In this document: positions 1 to 6,319 of the stretch, in pieces
How positions within the stretch are numbered: the stretch's first letter is position 1
Layout of the letters: each line of letters begins with the position of its first letter
NCBI GenBank assembly: GCA_031284085.1
Contig: JAITAM010000226.1
Span: 1-8,608, forward strand
Direction of reading: 5' to 3'
Source: Spirochaetaceae bacterium
GTDB taxonomy: Bacteria > Spirochaetota > Spirochaetia > Treponematales > Breznakiellaceae
Length of the DNA stretch: 8,608 nucleotides
Notes under the pieces: generated by a model
Seen by the model: the letters and a program-made list of their open reading frames with translations, nothing else
Told to the model about the DNA's origin: nothing
Databases searched by the model: none
Translations under genes and position numbers: made by a program

Positions 1-124
1 CCCAATACCAGCGCCGTAACGTTGAGGCAGCCTGCGGCTGGCCGCCGGTTAAGACCGCTATTAGGCAGAAAGCTGTCCGTTGCTCCCGATACCAGCGCCG
101 TAACGTTGAAGCAGCCTGCTGCTG
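1..124. repeat. Two direct copies of a 40-bp intergenic repeat
   Basis: Copies lie at 1-40 and 85-124, offset by 84 bp, and match at 37 of 40 positions (differences at 4/88, 26/110 and 36/120). The shared core starts ATACCAGCGCCGTAACGTTG and ends with a CAGCCTGC-type segment. In the first copy CAGCC (28-32) and GGCTG (36-40) can form a short hairpin; the second copy has lost part of this pairing. Because 84 is a multiple of three, the minus strand stays open through both copies, but no start codon is visible and I do not call a gene. The second copy ends just before the -35 box of the next gene. The window cuts the left side, so further copies may lie outside it. Confidence 0.8.
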
Positions 125-125
125 T

Positions 126-154
126 TTGACAATAAAATAAAAATATGGTATAAA
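126..154 (+). promoter_or_regulatory. Sigma-70 type promoter of the DIP1984-like gene
   Basis: The -35 box TTGACA (126-131) is a perfect consensus. The -10 box TATAAA (149-154) follows after exactly 17 bp, in an A/T-rich stretch. It sits 23 bp upstream of the ATG at 177 and immediately after the left-edge repeat, so the repeat is not part of the transcript. Confidence 0.8.
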
Positions 155-176
155 TAAAAACAAATTGGAGGTAATA

Positions 177-683
177 ATGTTTAATTTGGCAAGCTCATTC
201 CGTCTGCGGAACAAACTTAAAGAACGGATCGGTAGTTTAACGGCTGCTATTGAAAACGCTGAATTCACTAAAACCAGCGGAATCGAAGAAAATACCAATC
301 CTTGCGATGGTAAAACTTTGAAAGAAGCTATTGCCGAAGTTCATGCCCTTATGGATCTCCTTCAAAACTTGAACAATCGAATAGAGAAAGCTAATGCGAT
401 CAACAAAGATTCTCTTGTTATGCTGGAAACCCTCAAATCAAAAATTGCCTTTTACGAAAAAATTGTTCAGAAGTGCAGACTGTGCAGAAAATACGAGTTT
501 GAATACAACGAGGAAGGCGAGCGGGTAAAGGTTGCCAAAGAACCTCTAGTCAATCAGAAAGCAATTACCACCATGCTTGCCGGCCTCAAAAAAGAAAAGG
601 ATGCCCTAGAGGAAGAAATCACCGCCGCCAACTTTAACACTCTCGTTGATTTTGATCCGCAGGCAATCCTTTCAAGGATATAA
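177..683 (+). CDS. DIP1984-like coiled-coil protein (168 aa)
   Basis: Function unknown. I place it tentatively in the DIP1984 family (some members are annotated as septicolysin) from the overall pattern. It has an N-terminal L-x-x-x-x-x-L-R-x-x-L-K-x-R-I helix (residues 4-21), a central helix ending NRIEKANAIN (67-76), and a C-terminal helix ending EEEITAANFNTL (145-156). Most of the chain looks helical and coiled-coil forming. There is no signal peptide or membrane segment, so it is probably cytoplasmic. A Cys-x-x-Cys pair (C100, C103) lies in a basic stretch, KCRLCRK; whether it binds metal is not known. The start is the ATG at 177, with GGAGG (167-171) five bases upstream. A longer frame from TTG at 165 would place that Shine-Dalgarno sequence inside the gene. 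It is transcribed alone from the 126-154 promoter. Coding status is secure; the family is moderate. Confidence 0.8.
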   Translation: MFNLASSFRLRNKLKERIGSLTAAIENAEFTKTSGIEENTNPCDGKTLKEAIAEVHALMDLLQNLNNRIEKANAINKDSLVMLETLKSKIAFYEKIVQKCRLCRKYEFEYNEEGERVKVAKEPLVNQKAITTMLAGLKKEKDALEEEITAANFNTLVDFDPQAILSRI

Positions 684-697
684 ATTGTGAATAATAG

Positions 698-895
698 GGG
701 ATTCTTCTTTATAACGTTCAGCTTAATCAAAACCTTATCTAGTTACCCGTTAGGGAGCCGCTTTGTCCAATCAAACCTTAAAACTTACGATGAGGATTAG
801 GAACGCGCCGGACTTAAAACTTAGCTGTTTCAAAAGTTCAAAACCCAGATGCCTAAAGGTTTTGATTTCAATGGCGGCCTTATAAAAAGAATCCC
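698..895. repeat. Imperfect inverted-repeat element in the 684-1008 spacer
   Basis: The 325-bp spacer before thrA holds no credible gene. Its ends are inverted: 698-714 (GGGATTCTTCTTTATAA) matches the reverse complement of 880-895 except for one extra base. Ten to twelve bases further in, a second perfect inverted pair occurs, AATCAAAACCTT at 725-736 with AAGGTTTTGATT at 856-867. The interior also carries direct repeats, CTTAAAACTTA at about 777-787 and 815-825, and a partial third copy AATCAAACCTT at about 769-779. Paired arms in the same order suggest either a short non-autonomous mobile element (MITE-like) or a long RNA hairpin. No clear target-site duplication is visible. It could also help end transcription of the gene before it. 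Confidence 0.5.
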
Positions 896-955
896 TTTTT
901 AATTATGCAAACCAAAGAAAATAGCCGTTTCTCATCCAAAATATTCGGCAATCTG

Positions 956-984
956 TAGACGCATAAAAAAATATAGAGTATAAA
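956..984 (+). promoter_or_regulatory. Probable promoter of thrA
   Basis: TATAAA (979-984) has a 17-bp spacer to TAGACG (956-961), a four-of-six match to the -35 consensus. The surrounding A/T-rich sequence and the TTGGAGG ribosome-binding sequence resemble the promoter at 126-154. I see no leader peptide rich in Thr or Ile codons in the short 5' leader, so attenuation of the enteric type is not supported. Confidence 0.6.
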
Positions 985-1008
985 TACACAATCATTGGAG
1001 GAAAATGT

Positions 1009-3492
1009 ATGATTATTTTGAAATTCGGTGGCACTTCGGTAGCAGGCCCTAAAGGTATTGCTAATCTTATTAGTATCGTTAAAGAGAAAAAAAAGTCCGT
1101 GCCGGTTGTGGTGGTTTCTGCACTTGCGGGAGTAACCGATAGTTTAGCTGCTCTTGGTCAGAGGGCGATAGCCGGCGGAGATTATACTACGACAGTGGAT
1201 GTCCTCAGGCAAAAGCACACGAGTATTATGACGGATTTCCTTACCGGAAAGGATTATGACCAAACGTTCACCCAAATCAATGTATTATGTGCTGAATTAA
1301 ATCGGATCCTCGGCAGCTTGACTGTGGTACAGGAACTGTCGCCGCGGGTGCTTGATACTCTTATGAGTTTAGGCGAGCAGTTTTCTGCAACATTGATTGC
1401 GCAGATACTTACTGCTCATGGAATCCCATCCGCTTACCTTGATACCCGCCCGCTTATTGTAACTGATTCTAACTTTAATAAGGCAAATATACTGATGGAG
1501 CCTAGCTTTTTGGCTATAAAAGCATTCTTTGAGCGCTTGCCGATAGATGCGCCGGTACAAGTTGCAACAGGTTTTATTGCACGCAGTGCTGACGGCGCGG
1601 TAACGACCCTTGGCCGGGGAGGTTCCGACTTAACGGCAACGGTTTTCGGCGCGGCGCTTGGTGTTGATGAGGTAGAAATATGGACCGATGTCGACGGTAT
1701 GTTGACCGCTGATCCGCGAATGGTCAAAGCTGCATTCAAGATTGATACAATATCCTATGCTGAGGCAATGGAGCTGTCGCATGCGGGAGCTAAGGTCATT
1801 TATCCGCCTACCATCAAGCCGGCTCTCAAAAAAGGCATACCCATACGAATCCGTAATACCTTTAATTCCGCCGGCAGCGGCACTGTTATCACCAATACCA
1901 TAGTGAAAAACGATTATCCTATTCGAGGTATTAGTTCCCGCACCGGCCTAGCGCTGGTTCGTATGCAAGGTTCTGCTATGATCGGCAGCACAGGCTTTTC
2001 CGCACGGATTTTTGGCGCTCTTGCCCGGCAGAAGATCAACATTATCTTAATTACCCAGAGTTCTAGTGAGTACTCAATCTGCTTTGCGGTTCACCCTCAA
2101 GACCTTGCCGCCACGGAGTCGGTATTGAAAGAGGAATTTGCCTATGAGCTTGCAGTAGGAAGTATTAGCGAGCTGGCTAGCGAGCCGAATTGTGCAGTTA
2201 TTGCAGTCGTCGGCGTCCAAATGAAACACAGTGCAGGTACATGCGGTAAAATCTTTCATGCCCTAGGACGAAACGGGATCAATATTATTGCCATAGCCCA
2301 AGGGTCTTCGGAGCTGAATATTTCATCCGTTGTGTCGGCACGCGACGAGGCAAAGGCAGTCAATGCAATACATGAAGCTTTCTTTTTATCAACCACTCGA
2401 TCAGTTAATCTTTTTGTTGTCGGCGTCGGTCTCATAGGAGGAACGCTGCTTGAACAAATTGCTCGCCAGCAAGACACTCTGGCGGCGGATTACCATATCC
2501 GGATCAATCTTATTGGAGTCGGCGATTATCGTGGAATGATTTTCCGTCAAGACGGGCTTGATCCTCTGCTTGCACGTAACGTTGTGCGAGGTGAAGCAGC
2601 CGCTGGAAAATCAGAAGTGCCGGTTGAGAACTTTGACTTGCCGGCATTCGTTGATAAGATGAAGTTTTTTAATTTGCCTAACAGCGCTTTCTGTGATTGC
2701 ACCGCCAGTGCCGAGGTAGCCCTCCAGTATGCGACAATTCTACAAGCTGCAATCGCTGTGGTTACGCCCAACAAAAAAGCTAATTCCGGTACTTTGGAAT
2801 ATTACAGGCTTCTCACCGGTTATTCTCGTGATCGAGGCATACCTTACCTATACGAAACGACCGTATGCGCCGGCCTGCCGGTTATCTCTACGCTGCGGGA
2901 TTTGTTTTTATCCGGCGATCATATCCGCCGAATAGAAGCGGTTGTCTCCGGCACTTTGAGCTTTATTTTCAATAATTTTGACGGCAGTATTCCATTTTCT
3001 GCTCTGGTGCGTGAGGCGAAGGCAAAAGGCTACACGGAACCGGACCCGCGCGACGATCTTAACGCTATGGATGCTGCCCGCAAAGTACTTATTTTGGCGC
3101 GTGAATGTGGTATGGATATGGAATTTTCTGCCGTATCTATTGAGCCGCTGCTTCCAGCAGCTTGTTTTGAAGCGCCCAGTGTCGAAGACTTCTTCATTGA
3201 ATTAGAAAAGATTGATGAGGCCTTTGAACAAAGAAGGGCAGAAGCCGCCGCTGACGGCAAAGCCTTACGCTACGTGGCGGTTATTGAGGACAAAAAAGCC
3301 ACCATTTCTTTACGTGCAGAAAAAGCCGGCAGTCCTTTCCTGAGCTTGGTTGACTCGGATAACATGATCGTAATCACCACCGATCGGTATTCAAAATTAC
3401 CTATGGTGGTAAAAGGCCCCGGAGCAGGTGCGCAGGTAACAGCCGGCGGGGTTTTTGCTGATATTGTGCGTGTTGCTCGGACATTGGTATAA
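1009..3492 (+). CDS. thrA: Bifunctional aspartokinase / homoserine dehydrogenase I
   Basis: Catalyses phosphorylation of aspartate by ATP and, after aspartate semialdehyde is made by another enzyme, NAD(P)H reduction to homoserine, on the path to threonine and methionine; cytoplasmic. Domains in order: aspartokinase with KFGGTS (residues 5-10), GRGGSD (202-207) and EIWTDVDG (from 223); two ACT domains (about 326-360 and 407-442) keeping the glutamines of ITQSSSE (Q350) and IAQGSSE (Q431) expected for threonine feedback; homoserine dehydrogenase with the GxGxxG nucleotide loop (G472, G474, G477), TPNKKA (586-591) and GYTEPDPRDDLNAMDAARK (674-692). E677, D683, D688 and K692 match catalytic or substrate residues of the yeast enzyme. 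Length of 827 aa is close to E. coli ThrA (820). Start ATG at 1009 has GGAGG (997-1001) seven bases upstream. No thrB or thrC follows; the gene looks monocistronic. Confidence 0.97.
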   Translation: MIILKFGGTSVAGPKGIANLISIVKEKKKSVPVVVVSALAGVTDSLAALGQRAIAGGDYTTTVDVLRQKHTSIMTDFLTGKDYDQTFTQINVLCAELNRILGSLTVVQELSPRVLDTLMSLGEQFSATLIAQILTAHGIPSAYLDTRPLIVTDSNFNKANILMEPSFLAIKAFFERLPIDAPVQVATGFIARSADGAVTTLGRGGSDLTATVFGAALGVDEVEIWTDVDGMLTADPRMVKAAFKIDTISYAEAMELSHAGAKVIYPPTIKPALKKGIPIRIRNTFNSAGSGTVITNTIVKNDYPIRGISSRTGLALVRMQGSAMIGSTGFSARIFGALARQKINIILITQSSSEYSICFAVHPQDLAATESVLKEEFAYELAVGSISELASEPNCAVIAVVGVQMKHSAGTCGKIFHALGRNGINIIAIAQGSSELNISSVVSARDEAKAVNAIHEAFFLSTTRSVNLFVVGVGLIGGTLLEQIARQQDTLAADYHIRINLIGVGDYRGMIFRQDGLDPLLARNVVRGEAAAGKSEVPVENFDLPAFVDKMKFFNLPNSAFCDCTASAEVALQYATILQAAIAVVTPNKKANSGTLEYYRLLTGYSRDRGIPYLYETTVCAGLPVISTLRDLFLSGDHIRRIEAVVSGTLSFIFNNFDGSIPFSALVREAKAKGYTEPDPRDDLNAMDAARKVLILARECGMDMEFSAVSIEPLLPAACFEAPSVEDFFIELEKIDEAFEQRRAEAAADGKALRYVAVIEDKKATISLRAEKAGSPFLSLVDSDNMIVITTDRYSKLPMVVKGPGAGAQVTAGGVFADIVRVARTLV

Positions 3493-3524
3493 GAAAAGTC
3501 ATTAAAAACAATCCCGCACTCCGT

Positions 3525-3591
3525 GGGCTTTTGGGGGTCAGACCTCTTGTTCAGAAGGGGTCAGACCCCCAAACCCCAAAAAGCCAGACCT
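3525..3591. repeat. GGGGTCAGACCCC palindromic motif cluster
   Basis: A perfect dyad GGGGTC-A-GACCCC lies at 3557-3569, with a near copy GGGGGTCAGACCT at 3533-3545 and a decayed copy (CCAGACCTC) near 3584-3592. Around them, 3525-3536 can pair with 3574-3585 (GGCTTTT-GGGG against CCCCAAAAAGCC, one bulge), so the whole stretch can fold into one larger hairpin. It begins about 30 bp after the thrA stop. The CCCGCAC...GTGGGCTTTT segment just before it could act as a weak terminator. Similar GGGGTCAGACCCC motifs are scattered in many bacterial genomes; their role is not settled. Confidence 0.65.
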
Positions 3592-3607
3592 CAGAGTTGC
3601 TGCCTTA

Positions 3608-3634
3608 GCCGCATGGCGGCGTTTTGTTTGTTTT
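3608..3634 (+). terminator. Rho-independent terminator downstream of thrA
   Basis: GCCGC (3608-3612), loop ATG, and GCGGC (3616-3620) form a five-bp GC stem followed directly by a T-rich tract, GTTTTGTTTGTTTT. It lies 116 bp after the thrA stop, so the palindromes in between would be in the thrA 3' untranslated region. Confidence 0.6.
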
Positions 3635-3650
3635 AGGAATGATAAAGCGT

Positions 3651-3662
3651 TTAGCCGGCTAA
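3651..3662. repeat. 12-bp perfect palindrome TTAGCCGGCTAA
   Basis: TTAGCCGGCTAA is its own reverse complement. A similar 12-bp palindrome, AAAGCCGGCTTT, occurs at 6183-6194, so the GCCGGC core is shared by two spacers. Either could be a protein-binding site or chance; nothing in the context decides. Confidence 0.4.
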
Positions 3663-3673
3663 GGTCAATTTTT

Positions 3674-3723
3674 CCTGTGGGGGCGGAAGTTTTCTTGCGG
3701 AGGAAAACTTCCGCCCCCACAGG
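3674..3723. repeat. Perfect 21-bp hairpin
   Basis: Bases 3674-3694 are the exact reverse complement of 3703-3723, with an eight-base loop TTGCGGAG (3695-3702). The stem contains the GC-rich core TGTGGGGGCGG and a TTTTC top. It is not followed by a T run on either strand, so it is a poor intrinsic terminator. It lies between the convergent thrA and glutamine synthetase genes and could be a dispersed palindromic repeat, a barrier to read-through from either side, or an RNA-stabilising structure. Confidence 0.85.
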
Positions 3724-3750
3724 GGGGAACGTTAGCTTCCACCGCGTGAA

Positions 3751-3762
3751 AGGGTCAGACCT
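3751..3762. repeat. Further decayed copy of the GGGTCAGACC motif
   Basis: AGGGTCAGACCT at 3751-3762 repeats the half-decayed form seen at 3534-3545 and is followed by CTGGCCTCAGA, echoing the CTCAGAG after the copy near 3590. It marks the right side of the motif cluster; the 21-bp hairpin lies inside. Confidence 0.5.
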
Positions 3763-3812
3763 CTGGCCTCAGAATGGATTGGTTCAAGAAGAAAAAGAAG
3801 CTGGAATAACTT

Positions 3813-3863
3813 GGTTCATTCCCAGACAATTCATCTGAAATTATGTATAGTCCGGGAATGACC
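3813..3863 (-). terminator. Inverted repeat at the 3' end of the glutamine synthetase transcript
   Basis: Starting about eight bases past the minus-strand stop codon, 3850-3860 and 3817-3827 form an 11-bp stem (CATTCCC-x-GAC type). The one non-Watson-Crick position is G-U in the minus-strand RNA but A-C in plus-strand RNA, so the structure fits a minus-strand transcript. GGT/ACC extend it past a bulge. The loop is 22 nt. A T-rich stretch (CTTCTTTTTCTTCTTG) comes some 18 bases later on the minus strand, so termination is plausible but not of classic shape. An RNA-stability role is the alternative. Confidence 0.45.
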
Positions 3864-3870
3864 TTCAATT

Positions 3871-5985
3871 TTAGAGGGTAAATAGTAGTTCTTCGTAACC
3901 GGGAAGAGGCCACGCATCTTTAGAGACTAATTTTTCAAGTTTGTCGCCGCGGCTGCGGACAGCGTTCATAGCCGGAATAACCTTTTCAAAATAACTCTTC
4001 GCTTGATCAACCACCCCTTCAGTTTCCTGCGCAGTGGCAAGAACAGTTTCAAGCTCAGCAGTCTTCTCAAACAGCTCGGCGGCAAACTCGGCTATTTGTT
4101 TGGCCAGTTTTACCTGCGGAATGTTCGTTATTCCAATATCTGCAAGCTTGACGGCGGTCTTGGCGAGCTTGCCTGCATACCGAGAGGCGGCAGGGAAAAT
4201 ATATCGCTGCGCGAGATCAATCGTAACACCCGCTTCAATATTGATCTGTTTAGAGTATTTTTCGAGGTAAATATGGTAGCGGCTTTCGGACTCATCCAAA
4301 GAAAGCACCCCGTGCCTCTCAAATAGTTCTATTATTTCCGGCCGAACCAGTACTGCCAATGCATCAACTGCGTTGCGCACATTGGGTAAGTTCCGGCGTT
4401 CCGCTTCACGAACCCATTCTTCCGCATAGCCGTTACCATTAAACACGACCCGGCGATGTGCAGAATACGACTCTTTGATAATCGTCTGAATCGCTTCGTT
4501 TTTATTGCCGGCTTTTTCCAGCTTGTCGGCAAATTCACTTAAAACCTGCGCAACGGCCACGTTGAGGTAGGTATTTGGTGTAGCAATAGACTGCGAAGAG
4601 CCGACCATACGGAACTCAAATTTATTACCGGTGAAGGCAAAAGGACTAGTGCGATTCCGGTCGGATACATCTTTAGGAAGCGTAGGAAGACTCGTTACAC
4701 CAAGCTTGATCGTAGAGCCGGTATCGGTGTGGTGGCTGGCTTTGCCGCTGGCAATATCTTCTAAAATCTCGGTAAGCGGACCGCCGAAAAAAATAGAAAC
4801 GATAGCTGGAGGCGCTTCATTAGCACCAAGCCGGTGATCGTTGGCAGACGTCGCGGCGGAAGCTCGAATAAGAAGAGCATAGCGATCAACAGCCTCAACC
4901 ACAGCAGCAGCAAACAAAAGGAAGCGGGCATTGCTTTCAGGGTTTTCTCCCGGATCAAAGAGGTTGATCCCATCGTCAGTAGCAATAGACCAGTTGTTAT
5001 GCTTGCCGGAGCCGTTCACTCCCGCAAAAGGTTTTTCATGCAGCAGTGCTTCCATGCCGTGCCGCCGGGCAACATTCCGGATTGTTTCCATAACAAGCTG
5101 GTTTGCATCAACCGCAGCAGTTGTGTTGGTATAAACCGGTGCGATCTCAAATTGGTTTGGCGCAACTTCATTATGTTGAGTCTTGGCCGCAACGCCAACT
5201 TTCCATAGCTCGGTATTTAATTCACGCATAAAGCCGGCTACTCGCTCTTTGATCGCCCCGAAGTAATGGTCTTCCATTTCTTGCCCTTTAGCCGGCATAG
5301 AACCGAAGACTGTCCGTCCTGTGAGAATAAGATCAGGGCGTTTATCGTAGAGCTTTCTATCAATCAAGAAGTACTCTTGCTCAGGACCTACTGTGCTGAT
5401 AACCCGTTTTGAGTTTTCGTTGCCAATCGCACGCAAGACTCGGATCGCTTGTTTACTCAGAGCTTCAATAGATTTGAGGAGCGGAACTTTTTTGTCGAGA
5501 GCTTGGCCATAGTAACTGATAAACGCAGTTGGAATACATAAAGTCGTACCGGTTGTATCCTGTTTCAAAAAAGCCGGACTCGTTAGGTCCCATGCCGTAT
5601 ACCCGCGTGCTTCAAACGTTGCGCGTAAACCGCCTGAAGGAAAACTTGAGGCATCCGGCTCGCCTTTTATCAGCTCTTTGCCAGAGAATTCCATAATCAC
5701 CCGTCCATCTGAAGTCGGTGCAATAAATGAATCGTGCTTTTCAGCGGTTAAACCGGTGAGCGGGTGAAACCAGTGGGTATAGTGCGAAGCGCCTTTAGAG
5801 ATCGCCCAATCACGCATCGCCGTTGCAACCACTTCGGCAACTTCAAGCGTTAATTCTTTCTCTTCATTTTGAACGGCGACAATTTCTTTGTAGATATTTT
5901 TAGGCAGCCGTTCACGCATCACGGCATTGGAAAAACAGTTTGAGCCGTACAGTTCGGCTACCGGTGTTTTAATAAAATCGATCAT
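3871..5985 (-). CDS. glnN: Glutamine synthetase, type III (GlnN family)
   Basis: Makes glutamine from glutamate, ammonium and ATP; the main ammonium-assimilation step, cytoplasmic and multimeric in this family. The 704-aa chain has the length of type III enzymes (about 700-730 aa), far longer than GSI (about 450-470). It shows the type III N-terminal signature ELYGSNCFSNAVMRERLP (11-28), the region HWFHPLTGLTAEKHDSF (71-87), GPEQEYFLI (200-208), NEVAPNQFEIAP (272-283), the ATP-site signature KPFAGVNGSGKHNNWS (318-333), and DRNRTSPFAFTGNKFEFRMVG (442-462). The start at 5985 has AAGGATGG (5990-5997 reversed) four bases upstream. A 24-residue extension from 6057 is rejected because its start lies upstream of the promoter at 6017-6045 and the conserved family start follows MIDF. 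The gene is monocistronic and convergent with thrA. I see no obvious NtrC or GlnR site. Confidence 0.96.
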   Translation of the reverse strand: MIDFIKTPVAELYGSNCFSNAVMRERLPKNIYKEIVAVQNEEKELTLEVAEVVATAMRDWAISKGASHYTHWFHPLTGLTAEKHDSFIAPTSDGRVIMEFSGKELIKGEPDASSFPSGGLRATFEARGYTAWDLTSPAFLKQDTTGTTLCIPTAFISYYGQALDKKVPLLKSIEALSKQAIRVLRAIGNENSKRVISTVGPEQEYFLIDRKLYDKRPDLILTGRTVFGSMPAKGQEMEDHYFGAIKERVAGFMRELNTELWKVGVAAKTQHNEVAPNQFEIAPVYTNTTAAVDANQLVMETIRNVARRHGMEALLHEKPFAGVNGSGKHNNWSIATDDGINLFDPGENPESNARFLLFAAAVVEAVDRYALLIRASAATSANDHRLGANEAPPAIVSIFFGGPLTEILEDIASGKASHHTDTGSTIKLGVTSLPTLPKDVSDRNRTSPFAFTGNKFEFRMVGSSQSIATPNTYLNVAVAQVLSEFADKLEKAGNKNEAIQTIIKESYSAHRRVVFNGNGYAEEWVREAERRNLPNVRNAVDALAVLVRPEIIELFERHGVLSLDESESRYHIYLEKYSKQINIEAGVTIDLAQRYIFPAASRYAGKLAKTAVKLADIGITNIPQVKLAKQIAEFAAELFEKTAELETVLATAQETEGVVDQAKSYFEKVIPAMNAVRSRGDKLEKLVSKDAWPLPGYEELLFTL

Positions 5986-6016
5986 AAAACCATCCTTTGT
6001 AAAAGTTATAGCAAAA

Positions 6017-6045
6017 AGTATACCAGTAGAACTGACCTTTGTAAA
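6017..6045 (-). promoter_or_regulatory. Promoter of the glutamine synthetase gene
   Basis: On the minus strand TTTACA (6045-6040) and TATACT (6022-6017) are separated by exactly 17 bp, and the -10 box is preceded by TGG, an extended -10 motif. Transcription would begin near 6010, about 25 bases upstream of the ATG at 5985. Confidence 0.75.
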
Positions 6046-6150
6046 TCCATTGCCCATGAAAGAAAAACAGGCGCGGAAAGTCTTGAAACTCCTTTTTGAA
6101 TATTGTTATAGACCTTGCACCGCCTTCTAAACGCAGCTAAAAAACCCTAA

Positions 6151-6240
6151 AGAAGAGCGCAGCCTCTTCTAAGAAATATTGAAAAGCCGGCTTTAACAAC
6201 ATAAATGTAAATTCCTGCCTACAAAAACGGCATTTTTGTA
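6151..6240. repeat. Three short dyads in the divergent spacer (5986-6319)
   Basis: This spacer between two divergent genes has no credible gene. It holds a seven-bp stem AGAAGAG/CTCTTCT with a six-base loop (6151-6170), the 12-bp palindrome AAAGCCGGCTTT (6183-6194), and an eight-bp stem TACAAAAA/TTTTTGTA with loop CGGCA (6220-6240). The last lies ten bases upstream of the TTGACA box at 6250 and could be an operator or simply an A/T-rich upstream element. None has a T run placed for termination in a useful direction. Confidence 0.45.
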
Positions 6241-6249
6241 TTGTTTGTG

Positions 6250-6294
6250 TTGACAAAGTCAATGTGTTTGTGTAGTCTAACATGTTAATATAAC
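6250..6294 (+). promoter_or_regulatory. Promoter region of the outer-membrane protein gene, with overlapping palindromes
   Basis: A perfect -35 box TTGACA occupies 6250-6255 and is part of a dyad, TTGAC-AAA-GTCAA (6250-6262). The -10 box is less certain: TAGTCT (6273-6278) is at the right 17-bp distance but weak; TATAAC (6289-6294) is stronger but would need a different -35. A second perfect palindrome TAACATGTTA (6278-6287) overlaps this area. Palindromes over both promoter elements suggest a repressor or activator, which is inference. Confidence 0.5.
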
Positions 6295-6319
6295 CTAACA
6301 AGATATTCAGGAGGATATT

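Noticed and set aside
1..125. Minus-strand peptide with repeated QAASTLRRWY segments
   Set aside because: The frame is open but has no start codon or ribosome-binding site and runs into an A/T-rich promoter; best explained by the 84-bp spaced repeat.
684..1008. Riboswitch or threonine attenuator before thrA
   Set aside because: I see no leader peptide rich in Thr or Ile codons, no lysine-riboswitch or T-box motif, and the predicted promoter at 956-984 leaves only a short untranslated leader.
3538..3720. 60-aa minus-strand frame between thrA and the glutamine synthetase gene
   Set aside because: It is made of the two arms of the 21-bp hairpin and the GGGGTCAGACC copies, so it reflects repeat composition, with no recognisable protein.
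3773..3808. 11-codon frame MDWFKKKKKLE
   Set aside because: Lysine-rich and neat, but too short to support and has no ribosome-binding site.
5986..6057. 24-residue N-terminal extension of the glutamine synthetase from an ATG at 6057
   Set aside because: That ATG is upstream of a well-formed promoter (6017-6045), and the conserved type III start begins just after the ATG at 5985, which has its own ribosome-binding sequence.
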